Below are positions 42,425 through 53,177 of a stretch of 64,000 nucleotides of DNA, piece by piece (position 1 is the stretch's first letter; each line of letters begins with the position of its first letter). Under the pieces are notes generated by a model. That model saw nothing but the letters and a program-made list of their open reading frames with translations, was not told where the DNA came from and ran no database searches. The DNA is from Syntrophobacter fumaroxidans MPOB (GTDB taxonomy: Bacteria; Desulfobacterota; Syntrophobacteria; Syntrophobacterales; Syntrophobacteraceae), in NCBI RefSeq assembly GCF_000014965.1, contig NC_008554.1:248001-312000 (forward strand). Direction: 5' to 3'. A program made the translations under genes and the position numbers.

Positions 42425-44389
42425 TCAGTAGGCCATGCTGCGCAGAGATCGCATGATGAGCGTGAAACCCATGGCGAGCATGCCCATGAGTCCCATGCCG
42501 CACGAAAAACCGGCCAGGAGTACGGGGGCGTATTGTCGCCAGGACAGGCCGTATTTTTTCGTGAAGTAGTAGCGGCCGAGCAGGGCGCCGAGGATCTCCA
42601 GGATGATTCCGTGCGGCGTGGTTTGACCGATTCCCCTGGTCACTCCGTAGATCAGCATGACCGGCAGGCGCAATGCGGCGAGCAGCCAATAGGTGGCCAT
42701 TCCGAGTCCCATTCCCCAGCCCAGGTAATTGAGCTTGAGCGCCTGGAAGAAGGGGGAATTCCCTTCGAGTGTGGCGCTCTGAAGCAGCAGGCTGTTGAGC
42801 GCCTGGAGGTGCCAGAGTTCCTGCGCATAAGGGTACTGGGTTGAAGGAATAGGCGCAAGTTTCCAGATATACTGAGAAAAAAGGAGGCTCGCGATGAGGA
42901 CCACGGGTATCACCAGGATTTCCGCCTTGATGATGCTCCTGAAACTGGTGCCGGTCAGCTCGATCTCCCTCCACCTCACCGTCGCCTTCCCGTAGTTGTG
43001 GAACGGAATGGGGGCGTACCAGATGCCTATGCCGGTGTACCCGAAGAAGCGGGACGCGGCGATGAAGCTTGCCTCCCTGACCATGGGCAGACTCACGAAC
43101 TGCCCGGCGATGCCCTCCATCCGGGCCGAAACGTACGAGATGATGGGCGTGTAGATGAAACCGTAAGCCACCAGGAAAATCCATGGAAAACCCGGAACCA
43201 GCAGCGAGGAGAGAATGACGTAGGCGGTGGTCGAGACGACATAGATGGCGATGGCGATCCAGACGCTGAAATCGCCGCGTCCGGGGGGAGGGGAGAACAG
43301 CACCCGGAACCGCTCCTTGAGGGTGCCCTGGTACTTTTGCCTGAAGCTGATGGAGACGTGGACGATGCCGATGACCGCGATCGCCAGCCCCAGCCCGATA
43401 CTGAAGCTCATGTAGAAGTCGAAGTTGTTGGCGAAGACCGTATCGACCGTCCCCATGCCTTTGTGCCAGCGATGCAGGATGCCGTAGTTGTAAAGGATCG
43501 GGTTTGCGACCATGGTGATGATCAGGCCCACTCCTCCGCCGATCACCGCCCAGAAGGGCAGAACCATCCCCAGGAAAAGCAGCCCGAGGTCCAGTTGAAT
43601 ACCTGTGGCGACCGCGGGCAGAAAGTCTTCCGTGGCGTGGGTGAGCTCGATCCAGGGAATGGGGAAGAGCCGGATCGGCTCCGAAAGTATGACTCCCGAT
43701 GCGGCCGGAAGGAGGACGTAGAGCGCCCCGAAGGCAAGACCGATCATTCCTCCCACCGAGAATACCCGCCATTTCCAACCAGACTCCTCCTTCTCCGTCG
43801 ATTCGGCCAGGGCCATGTTCCCGAGAGCGCCGACCGGCGCCATGGGAAATGGGAGTTTCTCCACGTCGGAGGTGAGCCGGTAAAGGGCGTAGCCGAGGCC
43901 GAAGTGATCCACCGCCGAAATGAGCTCGAAGCCCACCATGAGCAGGACCGGGATGAGCCAATCGCGGTGGAAGAACGTGCGATCCACCAGGGCTTCGGAG
44001 CCCGGCTGCGGGGCGATCCACGCGGGGATGTGCTGGGTGAGCCCGAGCATGCGGGCGGCTTCGGACTGGACCAGGTACTGGTTCCAGAGCAGACCCGAGA
44101 AAGGACTGGCGAGCGCGGCGCCCGCCATGTAGTAGAGGACGAAAATCTCCTGCTGGCTCAAACGGGTATAGGCGCGCTTGGCGATTTCGGCGAACAGAAT
44201 GATGGTCACCCAGCGAGCGGCCGGACCTATGCCGGTGCCCACCACGAGGCCGAGGTACATCGATCCGGGCATCATCAGAAAACCGATGAAGATCGCTCCG
44301 ACGATGGATTTCCAGCCAAATCCCTCCTCGAATTTCTCCGGCGGTTTCAGGAGATCGCGATATTCTTTAAGTTCCTTGTCCTCGTACAT
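42425..44389 (-). CDS. Large polytopic membrane protein, oligopeptide-transporter-like
   Basis: A 654-residue inner-membrane protein with roughly 14 hydrophobic segments. The short soluble N-terminus (MYEDKELKEYRDLLKPPEKF) leads to WKSIVGAIFIGFLMMPGSMYLGLVVGTGIGPA, reminiscent of the OPT oligopeptide transporters; later segments include LPFPMAPVGALGNMALAEST and WAVIGGGVGLIITMVANPILY. Similar proteins are annotated as peptide transporters or DUF6784-type, without experimental support known to me. It lies 115 bases after a second large membrane protein gene on the same strand, with GAAGGAAG before the ATG, so the two probably act together downstream of the peptidase-permease operon. Confidence 0.78.
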   Translation of the reverse strand: MYEDKELKEYRDLLKPPEKFEEGFGWKSIVGAIFIGFLMMPGSMYLGLVVGTGIGPAARWVTIILFAEIAKRAYTRLSQQEIFVLYYMAGAALASPFSGLLWNQYLVQSEAARMLGLTQHIPAWIAPQPGSEALVDRTFFHRDWLIPVLLMVGFELISAVDHFGLGYALYRLTSDVEKLPFPMAPVGALGNMALAESTEKEESGWKWRVFSVGGMIGLAFGALYVLLPAASGVILSEPIRLFPIPWIELTHATEDFLPAVATGIQLDLGLLFLGMVLPFWAVIGGGVGLIITMVANPILYNYGILHRWHKGMGTVDTVFANNFDFYMSFSIGLGLAIAVIGIVHVSISFRQKYQGTLKERFRVLFSPPPGRGDFSVWIAIAIYVVSTTAYVILSSLLVPGFPWIFLVAYGFIYTPIISYVSARMEGIAGQFVSLPMVREASFIAASRFFGYTGIGIWYAPIPFHNYGKATVRWREIELTGTSFRSIIKAEILVIPVVLIASLLFSQYIWKLAPIPSTQYPYAQELWHLQALNSLLLQSATLEGNSPFFQALKLNYLGWGMGLGMATYWLLAALRLPVMLIYGVTRGIGQTTPHGIILEILGALLGRYYFTKKYGLSWRQYAPVLLAGFSCGMGLMGMLAMGFTLIMRSLRSMAY

Positions 44390-44504
44390 GTTCTTCCTTC
44401 GATGCCCGTTGTCGATGGGAGATGTATCAAATCGTCGTCTTCCCCGGCGCGATGAGAGGCCGCGGGGTGCAGTGCCGGTCCGGGGGCGGAACCGGCGGAA
44501 TGCT

Positions 44505-46484
44505 TCACAGCGGCAGCACGTGGTAGCTGATCGGCGTGAACAGCCCGACGATCAGCCAGATGACGGCCATGATCATGTCGCCGACGATCAGGCCTATGAA
44601 CAGGCGCCTGATCTCGCGGTAGAGATTGGCTCCCCCGTACCTGAGCACCAGGGTGTTGCAGAGCCAGCCGATGAAAAACCCGAACCACAGGATTTGCATG
44701 GCGGAGCTGTAGGTGACCAAGTAGCCGATGGGATGGAGCGGCCACCAGATGAACCGGTGATAACCCATCACGAGCAGGCCCATGAAGGCGGCCCCGATCA
44801 GGGTGAAGGCGATGCTCCAGCTCTTGGGCTCTTCCGGGTGGCTGAAAAGATGGGTGACGTTCTCATGAACGCGCCTGGTGGACTCGATGGCCCAGTCATC
44901 GGGAAGAGCGTTCACCCCGTATCTGTAATAAAGCGCGAGCATGGCGGCAAAGGACACGACCATTCCGAGCGCGATGGCCCAGACGATTCCCCAAAGAAAA
45001 CGGTTCCGCGGACGGCTTCCGTCCGAAAGCTTCGAGGCGTGGCAGATGGAGGGCATGAGCGATTCCCGCATGTCCAGGAAGGTGACTTTCTGAAGAATCA
45101 CGGCCATGCCCAGGGTCGCCGGACCGATGAGCCGGGTGTCGAGGAAGGCCAGGAAACCGTCGGAGGGCGCCAGGGTCAAGGTGAAGTAGGGCAGGCCGCC
45201 CTGGCAGATGAGCCTGGAGGCGACCAGCTGGAGCATGAAGCAGACCGCCAGGAAAAGGATCGCCGAAAGCAGGCTCATGCCGAAAAAGGTCAGCCATGCG
45301 GTGATCCCGACGATTCCGATGAAAAAGAGGTAGAGCGCCGGCCGGGGCGACATGAGGCCACAGTACTCCGGGGTTTCACGGCTCCTGGAGAAAGCGGATT
45401 TCAGGACCGCCAGCAGGTGTTGCCTCGAGAGCCAGAGCAGGAAGAAGAAGTACATTCCGAAGGCCCCGATCATCTGCATTTCTTCCACTTTCGAGAGCAC
45501 GGGGCCGAAGGTGGTGCCGAGCGCGGCCGCCGGAAAGCGCCAGCCCACGAGCTTCAGAATGCCGGGCAGCAGCCCGCCGAGAATGAAAAAGCTCCACAGG
45601 CTGAAGGACACCTGCTTGGAGGCCAGGAAGGCAAATCCGATGAAGGCCGGATAGATGTAGATCTTCATTTTGTAAAAACCCGACAGGAGGCCTTCCTTGG
45701 GAATGTACGGTTGAGCGAGAACCAGGGTCGGGATCTGAGGCACCTGGGGGAAGTAGGTGTGCAATCCGTTGAGCAGATGCAGAAGCACGGGGATGGTGAG
45801 GCCCACGATGAAATAGCGGTGGGTCAGAAAGCGCCGCAGGGTCTTGTCTTCCGCCTCCTGGCTGAGCACTTCCGGCACGCGAAGGAGCGGGAAATTCATC
45901 TTCTCGTTTTCGATCCACTGGTGAGAAAACAAGCCGACCATGCCCAGCATCGCCATGTAGACGAGGCCGATGAAAATCGCCCACCAGAACATCGGCGTCA
46001 GCCAGGCCGACCAGGGAATGCGGCTGAGCACCTGCCACCAGGTCATATCGATGCCGCCGCTGAACCCGCTGTAAAGCGTTCGAACCATTTCGGGATCGTT
46101 CGGGAACAGAGCCGACGGCAGGAACGACTGGAGCAATTGCCCGGTTTCTCCCGAAGAGAGCTTGAGCCATGTCGGGCTGGTGATATTGATGATGAAGGTG
46201 CGCATGAGCCCGGTATAGGCGATCCCGGTAGCAACGGTGACCATGGCCCAGATCAGGAGCAGCTCGTGATAATGGAAGCGCCATTTCCTGTTGATCGCAC
46301 CGAGCGCGGGGTTGACTACGACCAGGATTATGAACAGACAGACAAAGGACGCGAGGGGAAAGTGGCCGCCCGCGACGGGACTGTTCTGCAGCCTGATGTT
46401 GTTGTACGGCGTGAACACACAGCACAGAAGAACCAGAACCAGTCCGAACGCCAGCGCGGGGAATCGTATCCGCAATTCTCTCAT
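44505..46484 (-). CDS. DUF6785-type polytopic membrane protein
   Basis: A 659-residue membrane protein with about 14 hydrophobic helices. It starts MRELRIRFPALAFGLVLVLL and contains NRKWRFHYHELLLIWAMVTVATGIAYTGLM, SRIPWSAWLTPMFWWAIFIGLVY, KLSDGSRPRNRF and HPEEPKSWSIAF, features of the DUF6785/DUF6784 group often found beside OPT-like proteins. Function is unknown; by context it may move peptides or lipopeptides. AAAGGAAAC precedes the ATG. It begins 78 bases after the giant peptidase-permease gene and is followed after 115 bases by the OPT-like gene. Confidence 0.75.
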   Translation of the reverse strand: MRELRIRFPALAFGLVLVLLCCVFTPYNNIRLQNSPVAGGHFPLASFVCLFIILVVVNPALGAINRKWRFHYHELLLIWAMVTVATGIAYTGLMRTFIINITSPTWLKLSSGETGQLLQSFLPSALFPNDPEMVRTLYSGFSGGIDMTWWQVLSRIPWSAWLTPMFWWAIFIGLVYMAMLGMVGLFSHQWIENEKMNFPLLRVPEVLSQEAEDKTLRRFLTHRYFIVGLTIPVLLHLLNGLHTYFPQVPQIPTLVLAQPYIPKEGLLSGFYKMKIYIYPAFIGFAFLASKQVSFSLWSFFILGGLLPGILKLVGWRFPAAALGTTFGPVLSKVEEMQMIGAFGMYFFFLLWLSRQHLLAVLKSAFSRSRETPEYCGLMSPRPALYLFFIGIVGITAWLTFFGMSLLSAILFLAVCFMLQLVASRLICQGGLPYFTLTLAPSDGFLAFLDTRLIGPATLGMAVILQKVTFLDMRESLMPSICHASKLSDGSRPRNRFLWGIVWAIALGMVVSFAAMLALYYRYGVNALPDDWAIESTRRVHENVTHLFSHPEEPKSWSIAFTLIGAAFMGLLVMGYHRFIWWPLHPIGYLVTYSSAMQILWFGFFIGWLCNTLVLRYGGANLYREIRRLFIGLIVGDMIMAVIWLIVGLFTPISYHVLPL

Positions 46485-46562
46485 CGAGCGAGTTTCCTTT
46501 GGTCGTCAGCGAACGGGCCGGCTCCGAACGCCGTCTGAGCCGCCCCTTCGTCCACCGTCGGA

Positions 46563-49500
46563 CTACCCGGCGGTTTCACTCTGTTCGGGCAAATAGTAGA
46601 TGGCCTTGGTGTCGGCATCCAGCAGGCGCCAAAGCAGCATTTGCTTGCGCAACGCCTTGATGAAACTGTTGTTTGCTCTGACCCAGGCGGAACGCTCACC
46701 CGAAATCCGAGTCATCTGGATGGCGATTTCCAGGTATCCCGGGTTCTCCTCCGAGGGGCAACAGTGCAAGTGAACGCGCTGCTTGATGGCAAAATCGAAG
46801 GGTGCCAGCCATGCGTTGGTGCGAATCACAATGCAGACGGGGATCGGGTTTTGGCCGGGCCTCACCGGCGGCAGGGCGTCATCCATGTCGATCTCGTCAA
46901 CGATGAACGAGCCGTGGGCGACATCCTGGTGGGAGCCGTAGAATGCCTTGAGAAACTTCATGATCCCGGCCTCTTCTTCCGCTTTGAGCAGAAAGGGGAG
47001 GTTCATGTGGATGACGTCCCCCTCGGGCGCCGGCAGCGTCCAGGAACGGTTGACGTCCGGCATGGCGATCTGGGCGGCAAGCCGGGCGGGGTACAGGGCG
47101 GCGAGAAAGACCACGGAAAACACCAGGAACATGCAGGCGACGCTGGCCAGCGAGGAATAGTTGAAAGTGAGCTGGGAAAACATCGCGGTGTTCCCGAGGT
47201 ATTTGGCGCTCAACTGCGCCAGGATGTAGCCTAGAACCGTCGAGATGACGGCCAGGGAAAGGGCTTCCACGATAAAAAGGAATCCGACGTGGGTGGGGGC
47301 CAGCCCAACCGAGGTGTAGGTCGAGATCTCCTTTTGCCGCTCGTGCACGTGCCCGATCATGGTGTTCAGGGTGATGAAAATGACGATCAGGATGGGCACG
47401 AGCAGGTTGGCGACGCCGCTGTAGCGCAGGGTGGTGCTTGCGCTGTGATACCACGTGCCGTTTTCACCGACGAACAGGGGGTAGGCCAGCCACGTGGAGA
47501 GTCGGTCGGCGATTTCGGTCGGGCTGGAGCGGGGCAGAATGGACACCGCCTTCAACTTCCCGCCGTATTCGACGCATTTCGCAAACGGCATGATCACCGT
47601 GCGATTGCCGGCCGCGTAGCGGAATCGCTCCGTCTGTGGAAGAAGCTCCTCCCCGGTTTGCATCGCCTCGATTTCCACCTCGGAAAGCTCCTCGCCATGG
47701 CTAACCTCGAGGTAGGCCGGGGTGATCGGATGCCGGTCGAGGTCCTTCGCTTCGTCCAGGGCCGAACCATCGAAGAAACCCACCACGGTGAAGCGGGCAC
47801 CCATGATCTCGACCGGGACGTTCAGATCCCTTTCCGGGTCGAGACCCAGCCGCGCGGCCATGGCCAAAGGTAGAAGAACGGCACGGTCGTCGGTTTCGTT
47901 CAGCCAGCGCCCCTTGGTCACCAGGCGCGTGAAAACTTCGGGGGCGCTGGGTCCAAGGCCGAGAAGACCCTCCACGGGGGCATGACGGCCGGATGCGTAA
48001 ACGGCGGAAATCGTCCGTTCCGTCAGGCCGGCCGGCTCGATCCAGCCTCGGGGCCAGATGGATGCGCCCTCCGGGCCGAAACGCGCCTTCATGTCCTCCA
48101 GGGTGAGCATGGTCATCGGCAGGCGGAACTGGTGCCGCAGCAGGACCCCTTCATAAGGGTTGTCCTCCGCGATGCGGGTGAGCGTCGACCGGTGCAGGCT
48201 CTTCACGTTGGTGAACGACATCACGGTGAAGGTCAGGATGATGAGCGTGACGCAGGTCAGTCCCGTGCGCAGCTTCCTGCGGTTGAGGTTGGACACTCCG
48301 ATGGAGAATCCCGCGCCGAAGGCCTGCCACTTGCTGGCTTGAGGCGTCCTCAAATGGGCCTGCCGGGTCTGCAGATCCTCCATCTCCTTCTCGAAGCGGA
48401 TGAAAATAATCGCCGAAACGAGCAGGGACAGTCCGACGATGAAAAAGGCGATGATCACCACCATGGGGCTGTAGGTGAGTTGAAAAGCGGGATGGAGGCC
48501 GCGGATGGCGAGAATGGTCATGATCAGGATGAGGAAGAAAGCGACGATCTGCTGATAGATGCCTCTGAAACAGAAAATGTAGCGTTCCATGCAGTAGGCG
48601 AAGGGAACGAACAAGGCGATGAAGAACATGACGCCTCCGAGCACGTCGCGCTGATTGCCCTCGACTTCCGCATAGACGATGTCCAGCTTTGCCCACGCCG
48701 TGGCGACCCGGTCCCAGAAATCGCCGTAACGGTGTTCCGACAGGGCCAGGATACCCTGCTCAAGTTCGGTGCCGGCCTGCCGGTACAGTTCTTCAAGGTG
48801 AACGTTTACAATGCCGTGCTGAAACAGGTTCCGAAGCCGTCCCCCCACCAGGGAGTAAAGGTCTTTCGCCACGTGATAGGGCGCCACGGAAACGGTCGGC
48901 GGCTCTCCTACGAGAAATCCGATCCCGTTCGGGTTCTCGGGAATGCCGTTCAGGAGGAAGAACTCCTTTCCGAGCAAAGATTCGGACATGATGAGCTTGA
49001 AACGGGTCCCCTTTTCCAGGAACAGCGAAATGCTCATGGTGTCTCTGCCGTCCACGCGGCTGTACCAGTGCCGCAGCGGAGGCGCCTCGGTGGCGGCGTC
49101 GATCAGTTCGAGCTTGGTCAGGTACCCCATGTTGCGCGGGTTGAATATGGGCAGAATGTCCGTCTGGAGGCACCGGAACATGATCAGCGGGGCGGATGCC
49201 AGGTCGCTCTTGACGCTGATCCGGTAGTTCTCCTTGCCCGTCTTGGCTTTGTCCGCGGCGATCCCGATCCTTCCCGTGGCCGGATCGATGCCGTACGGTT
49301 CCAGGATCAGTTTTTCGAGGGAAACCCGCTTGTTGGCAAGCCCGGGCATGAAGTACGTGCCGTCTCGAAGGACCATCGTCCGGAAGACCGAATCGCCCTG
49401 CAGTATGGAGATGATCGTTCCCGAAGCCGGCTGGTCGGGAAACAACTCGCCCTGCCGTATGAACATGGCCTGCCCCTCGAGGTTCGAGAGGCCGCTTACC

Positions 49501-51335
49501 CCCGCATCGACGGCCGACTTCAGGGAAGGCTCGGAAAAGAGGCGCCGCAACGCCGGGGGCAGGAACCCGGACAGGGTCTCGACCTTCTTTCGGTCCATGC
49601 GGTCCAGCGTATCGGCGGGCGTGGACCAGAGCAGGCGACGATCCTCGAGGGATACGAGGGAAACGGCGGGAAGTCCCGCGATGCTCGCCACGTCGCTTGC
49701 GGGATGGCACACACTGCCGGCCCGGACCGAAATCTCCTCCGGGGAGGCGCCCCGGGATGTGTCTCGGAAGATGTCCGGTATGCCGGTCTCGGCTGCAGTC
49801 TCGCGCCCGCTTTGCGTGAACAGGCCGATGAGCCGGCCGGCCCGCGAAATCTTCCTGATGCTTTCCCTGACGGGGAAGGTCTCGCCCGTTTCGATCAAAC
49901 CCAAGGTTTCGTAATGCGAAGACAGGTGAAGGTCGAAGAAAAGAACCTGGGTGTATTCCTCGAGCAGTCCCCGCAAGGCGGTGGAAGATTTCATGGCCTG
50001 CACGCGGACTTTGAGCTCCTTGTGAGTCGCCCGCCGGTCCTCCACGGCTTCATCCAGCAACTGCACGGCAAGCTCGCGCTGTTGCGCGGTCAGCCTTCCG
50101 ATGTCGTTGACCATCGCGATCTGGCGGTAGGCGCGCGGCCCTTCCTGTGCCTCCGCGAGCTCGAGGGCCGACGCCGATCTGCGGTATTGGATTTCCCGAC
50201 TCAACGCGTCGGCCCGGTCCTTCGCCTTTTCAACCAGGATTTCCAGAATGGACTCGCGGTCGGCGGGTTTTTCCTGTTCGAGATACCGGCCCTTTTCCAG
50301 AAGATCGTACTGGTCGTCGATCCGTGCTTTCGTGTCCTTCAACTGGTTGGTCAGTTTCTTGAGCGATTTCTTCTTGGTCTTGACGCTCCAGATCAGGTGC
50401 CTCATGCCGTCGTGACTCTCGTTGTTTCCCACGGTGGCCACGAAGAGCACGGAGCGTGCCGGCGGGTGCCGGGAGAATTCCTCGGCAAGAATGAGCAAAG
50501 CGGCGACGGATGTGGCTTCGTCCGCGCCGGGAGCCAGTCCGAGCACTCGGAAAGAGGCGTCGTAGGCGGCGTCGACCACGACCATTTCCTTCCGCAGCTT
50601 CGGATCGCTGCCTTTGAGTAGGCCGTAGCAGTTGCGGACCAGCTTGTTTTGCCACCGGGTCTTGGACTTGACGACCGCCTGGGGCGTCTTTTCCATGGCG
50701 AGCCGTTTCAGCGCCTCGCCATCGCCTGCCGGCACCCAGAACCTCGGGATGGTCAGGGGAGTTCGAGTGTCTTTCTCCTCGAATTGTCCTTTCACCGAGT
50801 CGTCTCGCCCGATGAACACAATGGCGGCGGCGCCGAAGGATGCGGCGTTGATCCAGTTCCCCGAGGACTCCATGTCCATGAGCACGATGCTCTCATAAAG
50901 ACGGGTCCTGTCGAAGTCCTTGAAATCCCCCCGCCCGGCGTAGATGAGCTGACCGCGGAGCCCGTTTTCCGGGGTCATCGGCAGATAGACCAGGTTGGGC
51001 CCCCATGGATAGAGGTTCACCGTTCGGCCCTCGGCTTCGATGGACGCGGAAACGACCTCGGGAACAGGGGTCAGGAATTGCTGGGAGGCAACCTCGGAGA
51101 GACCGGCTTTTTTGAAAAAGTCGAGGATGTAGTCGGCTGCGGCATCGCTTCCCGGGCTCCCCGCGGACCGGTCTTTCAAATCGGTGAAGAAGGCGACGTG
51201 GTCCATCACCTCCCGGCCGTATCCCACGCCGGGGAAGAGCCCGCTCCACAGCGGACACGCCGTCAACCAGGCGAGCAACACGATCCGGGCCGCGCGATTG
51301 AAACCGGACCTGGTTTTTGCGTCCGTGGGCATCAT
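46563..51335 (-). CDS. Fused M28-peptidase-like ectodomain and FtsX-type ABC permease
   Basis: A 1590-residue protein. A signal/anchor helix (about 16-38) leads to an M28-aminopeptidase-like region (about 42-600) with an inserted coiled-coil segment (about 320-460). The M28 zinc sites look degenerate: AAYDAS where HxD is usual (254-260), PGADEA (269-274), VGNNES instead of GEE (302-307), and WSTPADT where HTPxDT is usual (570-576). A second extracytoplasmic part follows (to about 890), then four helices (about 898-1045), a MacB-like domain, and three FtsX helices (about 1330-1480, including [20 protein letters not shown]). About 130 cytoplasmic residues end it. Its ATG overlaps the ATPase stop (ATGA). 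Presumably the membrane partner of that ATPase. Confidence 0.85.
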   Translation of the reverse strand: MMPTDAKTRSGFNRAARIVLLAWLTACPLWSGLFPGVGYGREVMDHVAFFTDLKDRSAGSPGSDAAADYILDFFKKAGLSEVASQQFLTPVPEVVSASIEAEGRTVNLYPWGPNLVYLPMTPENGLRGQLIYAGRGDFKDFDRTRLYESIVLMDMESSGNWINAASFGAAAIVFIGRDDSVKGQFEEKDTRTPLTIPRFWVPAGDGEALKRLAMEKTPQAVVKSKTRWQNKLVRNCYGLLKGSDPKLRKEMVVVDAAYDASFRVLGLAPGADEATSVAALLILAEEFSRHPPARSVLFVATVGNNESHDGMRHLIWSVKTKKKSLKKLTNQLKDTKARIDDQYDLLEKGRYLEQEKPADRESILEILVEKAKDRADALSREIQYRRSASALELAEAQEGPRAYRQIAMVNDIGRLTAQQRELAVQLLDEAVEDRRATHKELKVRVQAMKSSTALRGLLEEYTQVLFFDLHLSSHYETLGLIETGETFPVRESIRKISRAGRLIGLFTQSGRETAAETGIPDIFRDTSRGASPEEISVRAGSVCHPASDVASIAGLPAVSLVSLEDRRLLWSTPADTLDRMDRKKVETLSGFLPPALRRLFSEPSLKSAVDAGVSGLSNLEGQAMFIRQGELFPDQPASGTIISILQGDSVFRTMVLRDGTYFMPGLANKRVSLEKLILEPYGIDPATGRIGIAADKAKTGKENYRISVKSDLASAPLIMFRCLQTDILPIFNPRNMGYLTKLELIDAATEAPPLRHWYSRVDGRDTMSISLFLEKGTRFKLIMSESLLGKEFFLLNGIPENPNGIGFLVGEPPTVSVAPYHVAKDLYSLVGGRLRNLFQHGIVNVHLEELYRQAGTELEQGILALSEHRYGDFWDRVATAWAKLDIVYAEVEGNQRDVLGGVMFFIALFVPFAYCMERYIFCFRGIYQQIVAFFLILIMTILAIRGLHPAFQLTYSPMVVIIAFFIVGLSLLVSAIIFIRFEKEMEDLQTRQAHLRTPQASKWQAFGAGFSIGVSNLNRRKLRTGLTCVTLIILTFTVMSFTNVKSLHRSTLTRIAEDNPYEGVLLRHQFRLPMTMLTLEDMKARFGPEGASIWPRGWIEPAGLTERTISAVYASGRHAPVEGLLGLGPSAPEVFTRLVTKGRWLNETDDRAVLLPLAMAARLGLDPERDLNVPVEIMGARFTVVGFFDGSALDEAKDLDRHPITPAYLEVSHGEELSEVEIEAMQTGEELLPQTERFRYAAGNRTVIMPFAKCVEYGGKLKAVSILPRSSPTEIADRLSTWLAYPLFVGENGTWYHSASTTLRYSGVANLLVPILIVIFITLNTMIGHVHERQKEISTYTSVGLAPTHVGFLFIVEALSLAVISTVLGYILAQLSAKYLGNTAMFSQLTFNYSSLASVACMFLVFSVVFLAALYPARLAAQIAMPDVNRSWTLPAPEGDVIHMNLPFLLKAEEEAGIMKFLKAFYGSHQDVAHGSFIVDEIDMDDALPPVRPGQNPIPVCIVIRTNAWLAPFDFAIKQRVHLHCCPSEENPGYLEIAIQMTRISGERSAWVRANNSFIKALRKQMLLWRLLDADTKAIYYLPEQSETAG

Positions 51336-52096
51336 GCCACCTGTCCGATGGAGATCTTGAGCTTGTCGCGCTCTTCGACCCGGTCGATCCGTCCGTCACG
51401 AATCCATACGACCCTGTCCGAGACGTTGAGCATCTTGATGTCGTGGGTTGCGGAGATGATCGTCACCTTTCTTTCCGTGGAAAGCTGCTTGAGCAGGGCG
51501 ATGATTTCCTCCCCCGTGCTGAGATCGAGGTTGCCCGTGGGTTCGTCCGCCAGGATGATGGCGGGGTCGTTGGCCAGAGCCCGCGCCACGGCAACGCGCT
51601 GCTGCTGCCCTCCGGACAGCTCCGAAGGCTTGTGATGGCATCGCTCGGCCAGCCCGACCAGCCTGAGCAGCACCATCCCCTTTTCCATGTATTCGTCCCT
51701 GCTCATGCCCGCGAAGATCATGGGCAGAGTCACGTTCTCGATGGCGGTCATGACCTGGATCAGATTGAAGGTCTGAAAGATGTAGCCGATCTTGCGGCAG
51801 CGCAGCCAGGCCAGCTCGTAGGCATCCAGCTGAGCGACGTCGACCTCGTCGATGAACACACGCCCGGTGGAAGGCTTGTCCAGTGCGCCGATCATGTTGA
51901 ACAATGTGGATTTTCCGGAACCCGAAGGCCCCATGATCGAAATGTATTCCCCGGCCTTGATGGAAAAGTTGACCCCTTTGAGCGCTTCCACCACATTGTT
52001 GCCCATCTTGAAGACCTTGGTGACTTCCGAGAGCCTGACGACATTGTGGGACAGAACCGGATTCATGACTTCCCTTCCAAGCGTTTCAGATCTCAT
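51332..52096 (-). CDS. ABC transporter ATP-binding protein (LolD/MacB type)
   Basis: A 254-residue ATPase of the FtsE/LolD/MacB group, which drives mechanotransmission or lipoprotein release through FtsX-fold permeases. Walker [10 protein letters not shown] (56-64), Q-loop FQTFNLI, signature [16 protein letters not shown], Walker [14 protein letters not shown] and the His switch ATHD are all intact. The stop of the upstream permease overlaps its ATG (ATGA), and its own stop overlaps the giant permease's ATG, so the three are translationally coupled and likely assemble as one heteromeric transporter with this single ATPase. Confidence 0.95.
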   Translation of the reverse strand: MRSETLGREVMNPVLSHNVVRLSEVTKVFKMGNNVVEALKGVNFSIKAGEYISIMGPSGSGKSTLFNMIGALDKPSTGRVFIDEVDVAQLDAYELAWLRCRKIGYIFQTFNLIQVMTAIENVTLPMIFAGMSRDEYMEKGMVLLRLVGLAERCHHKPSELSGGQQQRVAVARALANDPAIILADEPTGNLDLSTGEEIIALLKQLSTERKVTIISATHDIKMLNVSDRVVWIRDGRIDRVEERDKLKISIGQVA

Positions 52097-52749
52097 TCCT
52101 CGTTGCGCAGGGCGATCGCCGGCTGCATTTTAGCGGCCACGAGGGCAGGGTAAATTGCCCCCAGCAGGGACAGGACAACGGCGAGCAGGGTGGTTCCGGC
52201 AACGGTCAGCAGCATCGAGCCCGGGGGCCAGCAGGCGAGACAAATCCAGCCCGCCCGGAAAAGAAAGGAGCCCGTGGCGATGAGGACACCCGCCAGCCCT
52301 CCCACAAAGCCGCCGAACAGCCCCTGGTAGATCGATTCCAGGACGAAAATGCGCACCACGAAGCTGTCCAGCGCTCCCAGGCACTTGAAGGTCCCGATCT
52401 CGCGGAATCGCTCGGTGACCGCCATGAGCTGGGCGTTGACGATACCCACCACGCACACCAGCAAAGACAGGATCACCAGCCACTGATCCTTTGCGCCGGC
52501 GCCGAATCGACCGTTTTCGAGCTCGTAGCCGCCGGCGAGGATCCCCGCCTGGACGGTGCCGTCCGCGTGGGGAAAGAAGGCGTTCAGCAGCTCGTAACCG
52601 GACCAGGTGAAGGAAACGAAGGCAACGGCAAGCGCCAGCGTCAAGGTGGTGATCAGGGATCGAAAGAACCGCACCCGAATGGAATTGAAAGATATCTTCA
52701 CCAGCTGGCTGAAAGGCAGAACCACCTGCCTTTGTATCCGGTCATCCAC
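52093..52749 (-). CDS. Compact FtsX-type ABC permease without periplasmic domain
   Basis: A 218-residue permease, about half the usual MacB/LolC length. One N-terminal helix (FFRSLITTLTLALAVAFVSFTW) is followed by only about 45 extracytoplasmic residues, then three helices (WLVILSLLVCVVGIVNAQLM, GLFGGFVGGLAGVLIATG, MLLTVAGTTLLAVVLSLLGA) with the FtsX coupling segment AVTERFREIGTFKCLGALD and the ending ALVAAKMQPAIALRNE. The normal ~200-residue periplasmic domain is missing, perhaps supplied by the fused partner encoded two genes down. The GTG start has an excellent GGAGGTGAC site 8 bases upstream. First gene of the likely operon. Confidence 0.87.
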   Translation of the reverse strand: MDDRIQRQVVLPFSQLVKISFNSIRVRFFRSLITTLTLALAVAFVSFTWSGYELLNAFFPHADGTVQAGILAGGYELENGRFGAGAKDQWLVILSLLVCVVGIVNAQLMAVTERFREIGTFKCLGALDSFVVRIFVLESIYQGLFGGFVGGLAGVLIATGSFLFRAGWICLACWPPGSMLLTVAGTTLLAVVLSLLGAIYPALVAAKMQPAIALRNEE

Positions 52750-53177
52750 TTTTCGTCACCTCCGGGTCGGTTGTCGCAGCGATACCCGAACGCCTCGGGC
52801 CCCGGCGGAAATCGGAGAGAACACCGGTCCTCATGCCTGGCGACCGCCACGAACCGCGGGCTCCCGGGGAACCTGTCAAAAACGTCGTCGTTATTCCGGT
52901 GCGGGCGGGAATCCGGAACAACTGCCGGTCCAGCGGCTTGTGCCGGCTCCGGCGGAGGTATTCTCGCGCACGGACGGGAAGCCGGGAAACCGGATCGGCC
53001 CCGGATGCCCGCCGGGCAGATATCCGGAGCGGATTGCTCGACGGGCTTTCCCGAACGCCATGGACACTGGTTCGACACAGGCTTTCGGCCGGGCGCCTGC
53101 CCGGAGACAAGAGCATTTCCCGAACGCGAAAGAGTATCAGTATACGCAAAGAAGAGGCCCGATTGAAAATACTTTCG
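52750..53177. other. Intergenic region with a REP-like palindrome
   Basis: About 430 bases between the permease start and the glycosyltransferase end; expected to hold the ABC operon promoter, but no strong boxes are seen. At 52893-52912 there is an imperfect palindrome (ATTCCGG..GGGAAT) of the kind common in dispersed bacterial palindromic repeats. Confidence 0.4.

Noticed and set aside
44178-46538. A 786-codon plus-strand frame antisense to the DUF6785-type gene
   Set aside because: The product is an unbroken run of His, Gln, Asp, Glu and Arg with no domains; the minus frame has membrane helices and proper start signals.
47982-50621. An 879-codon plus-strand frame antisense to the peptidase-permease gene
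   Set aside because: Shadow of the minus-strand gene, whose motifs and operon overlaps are convincing.
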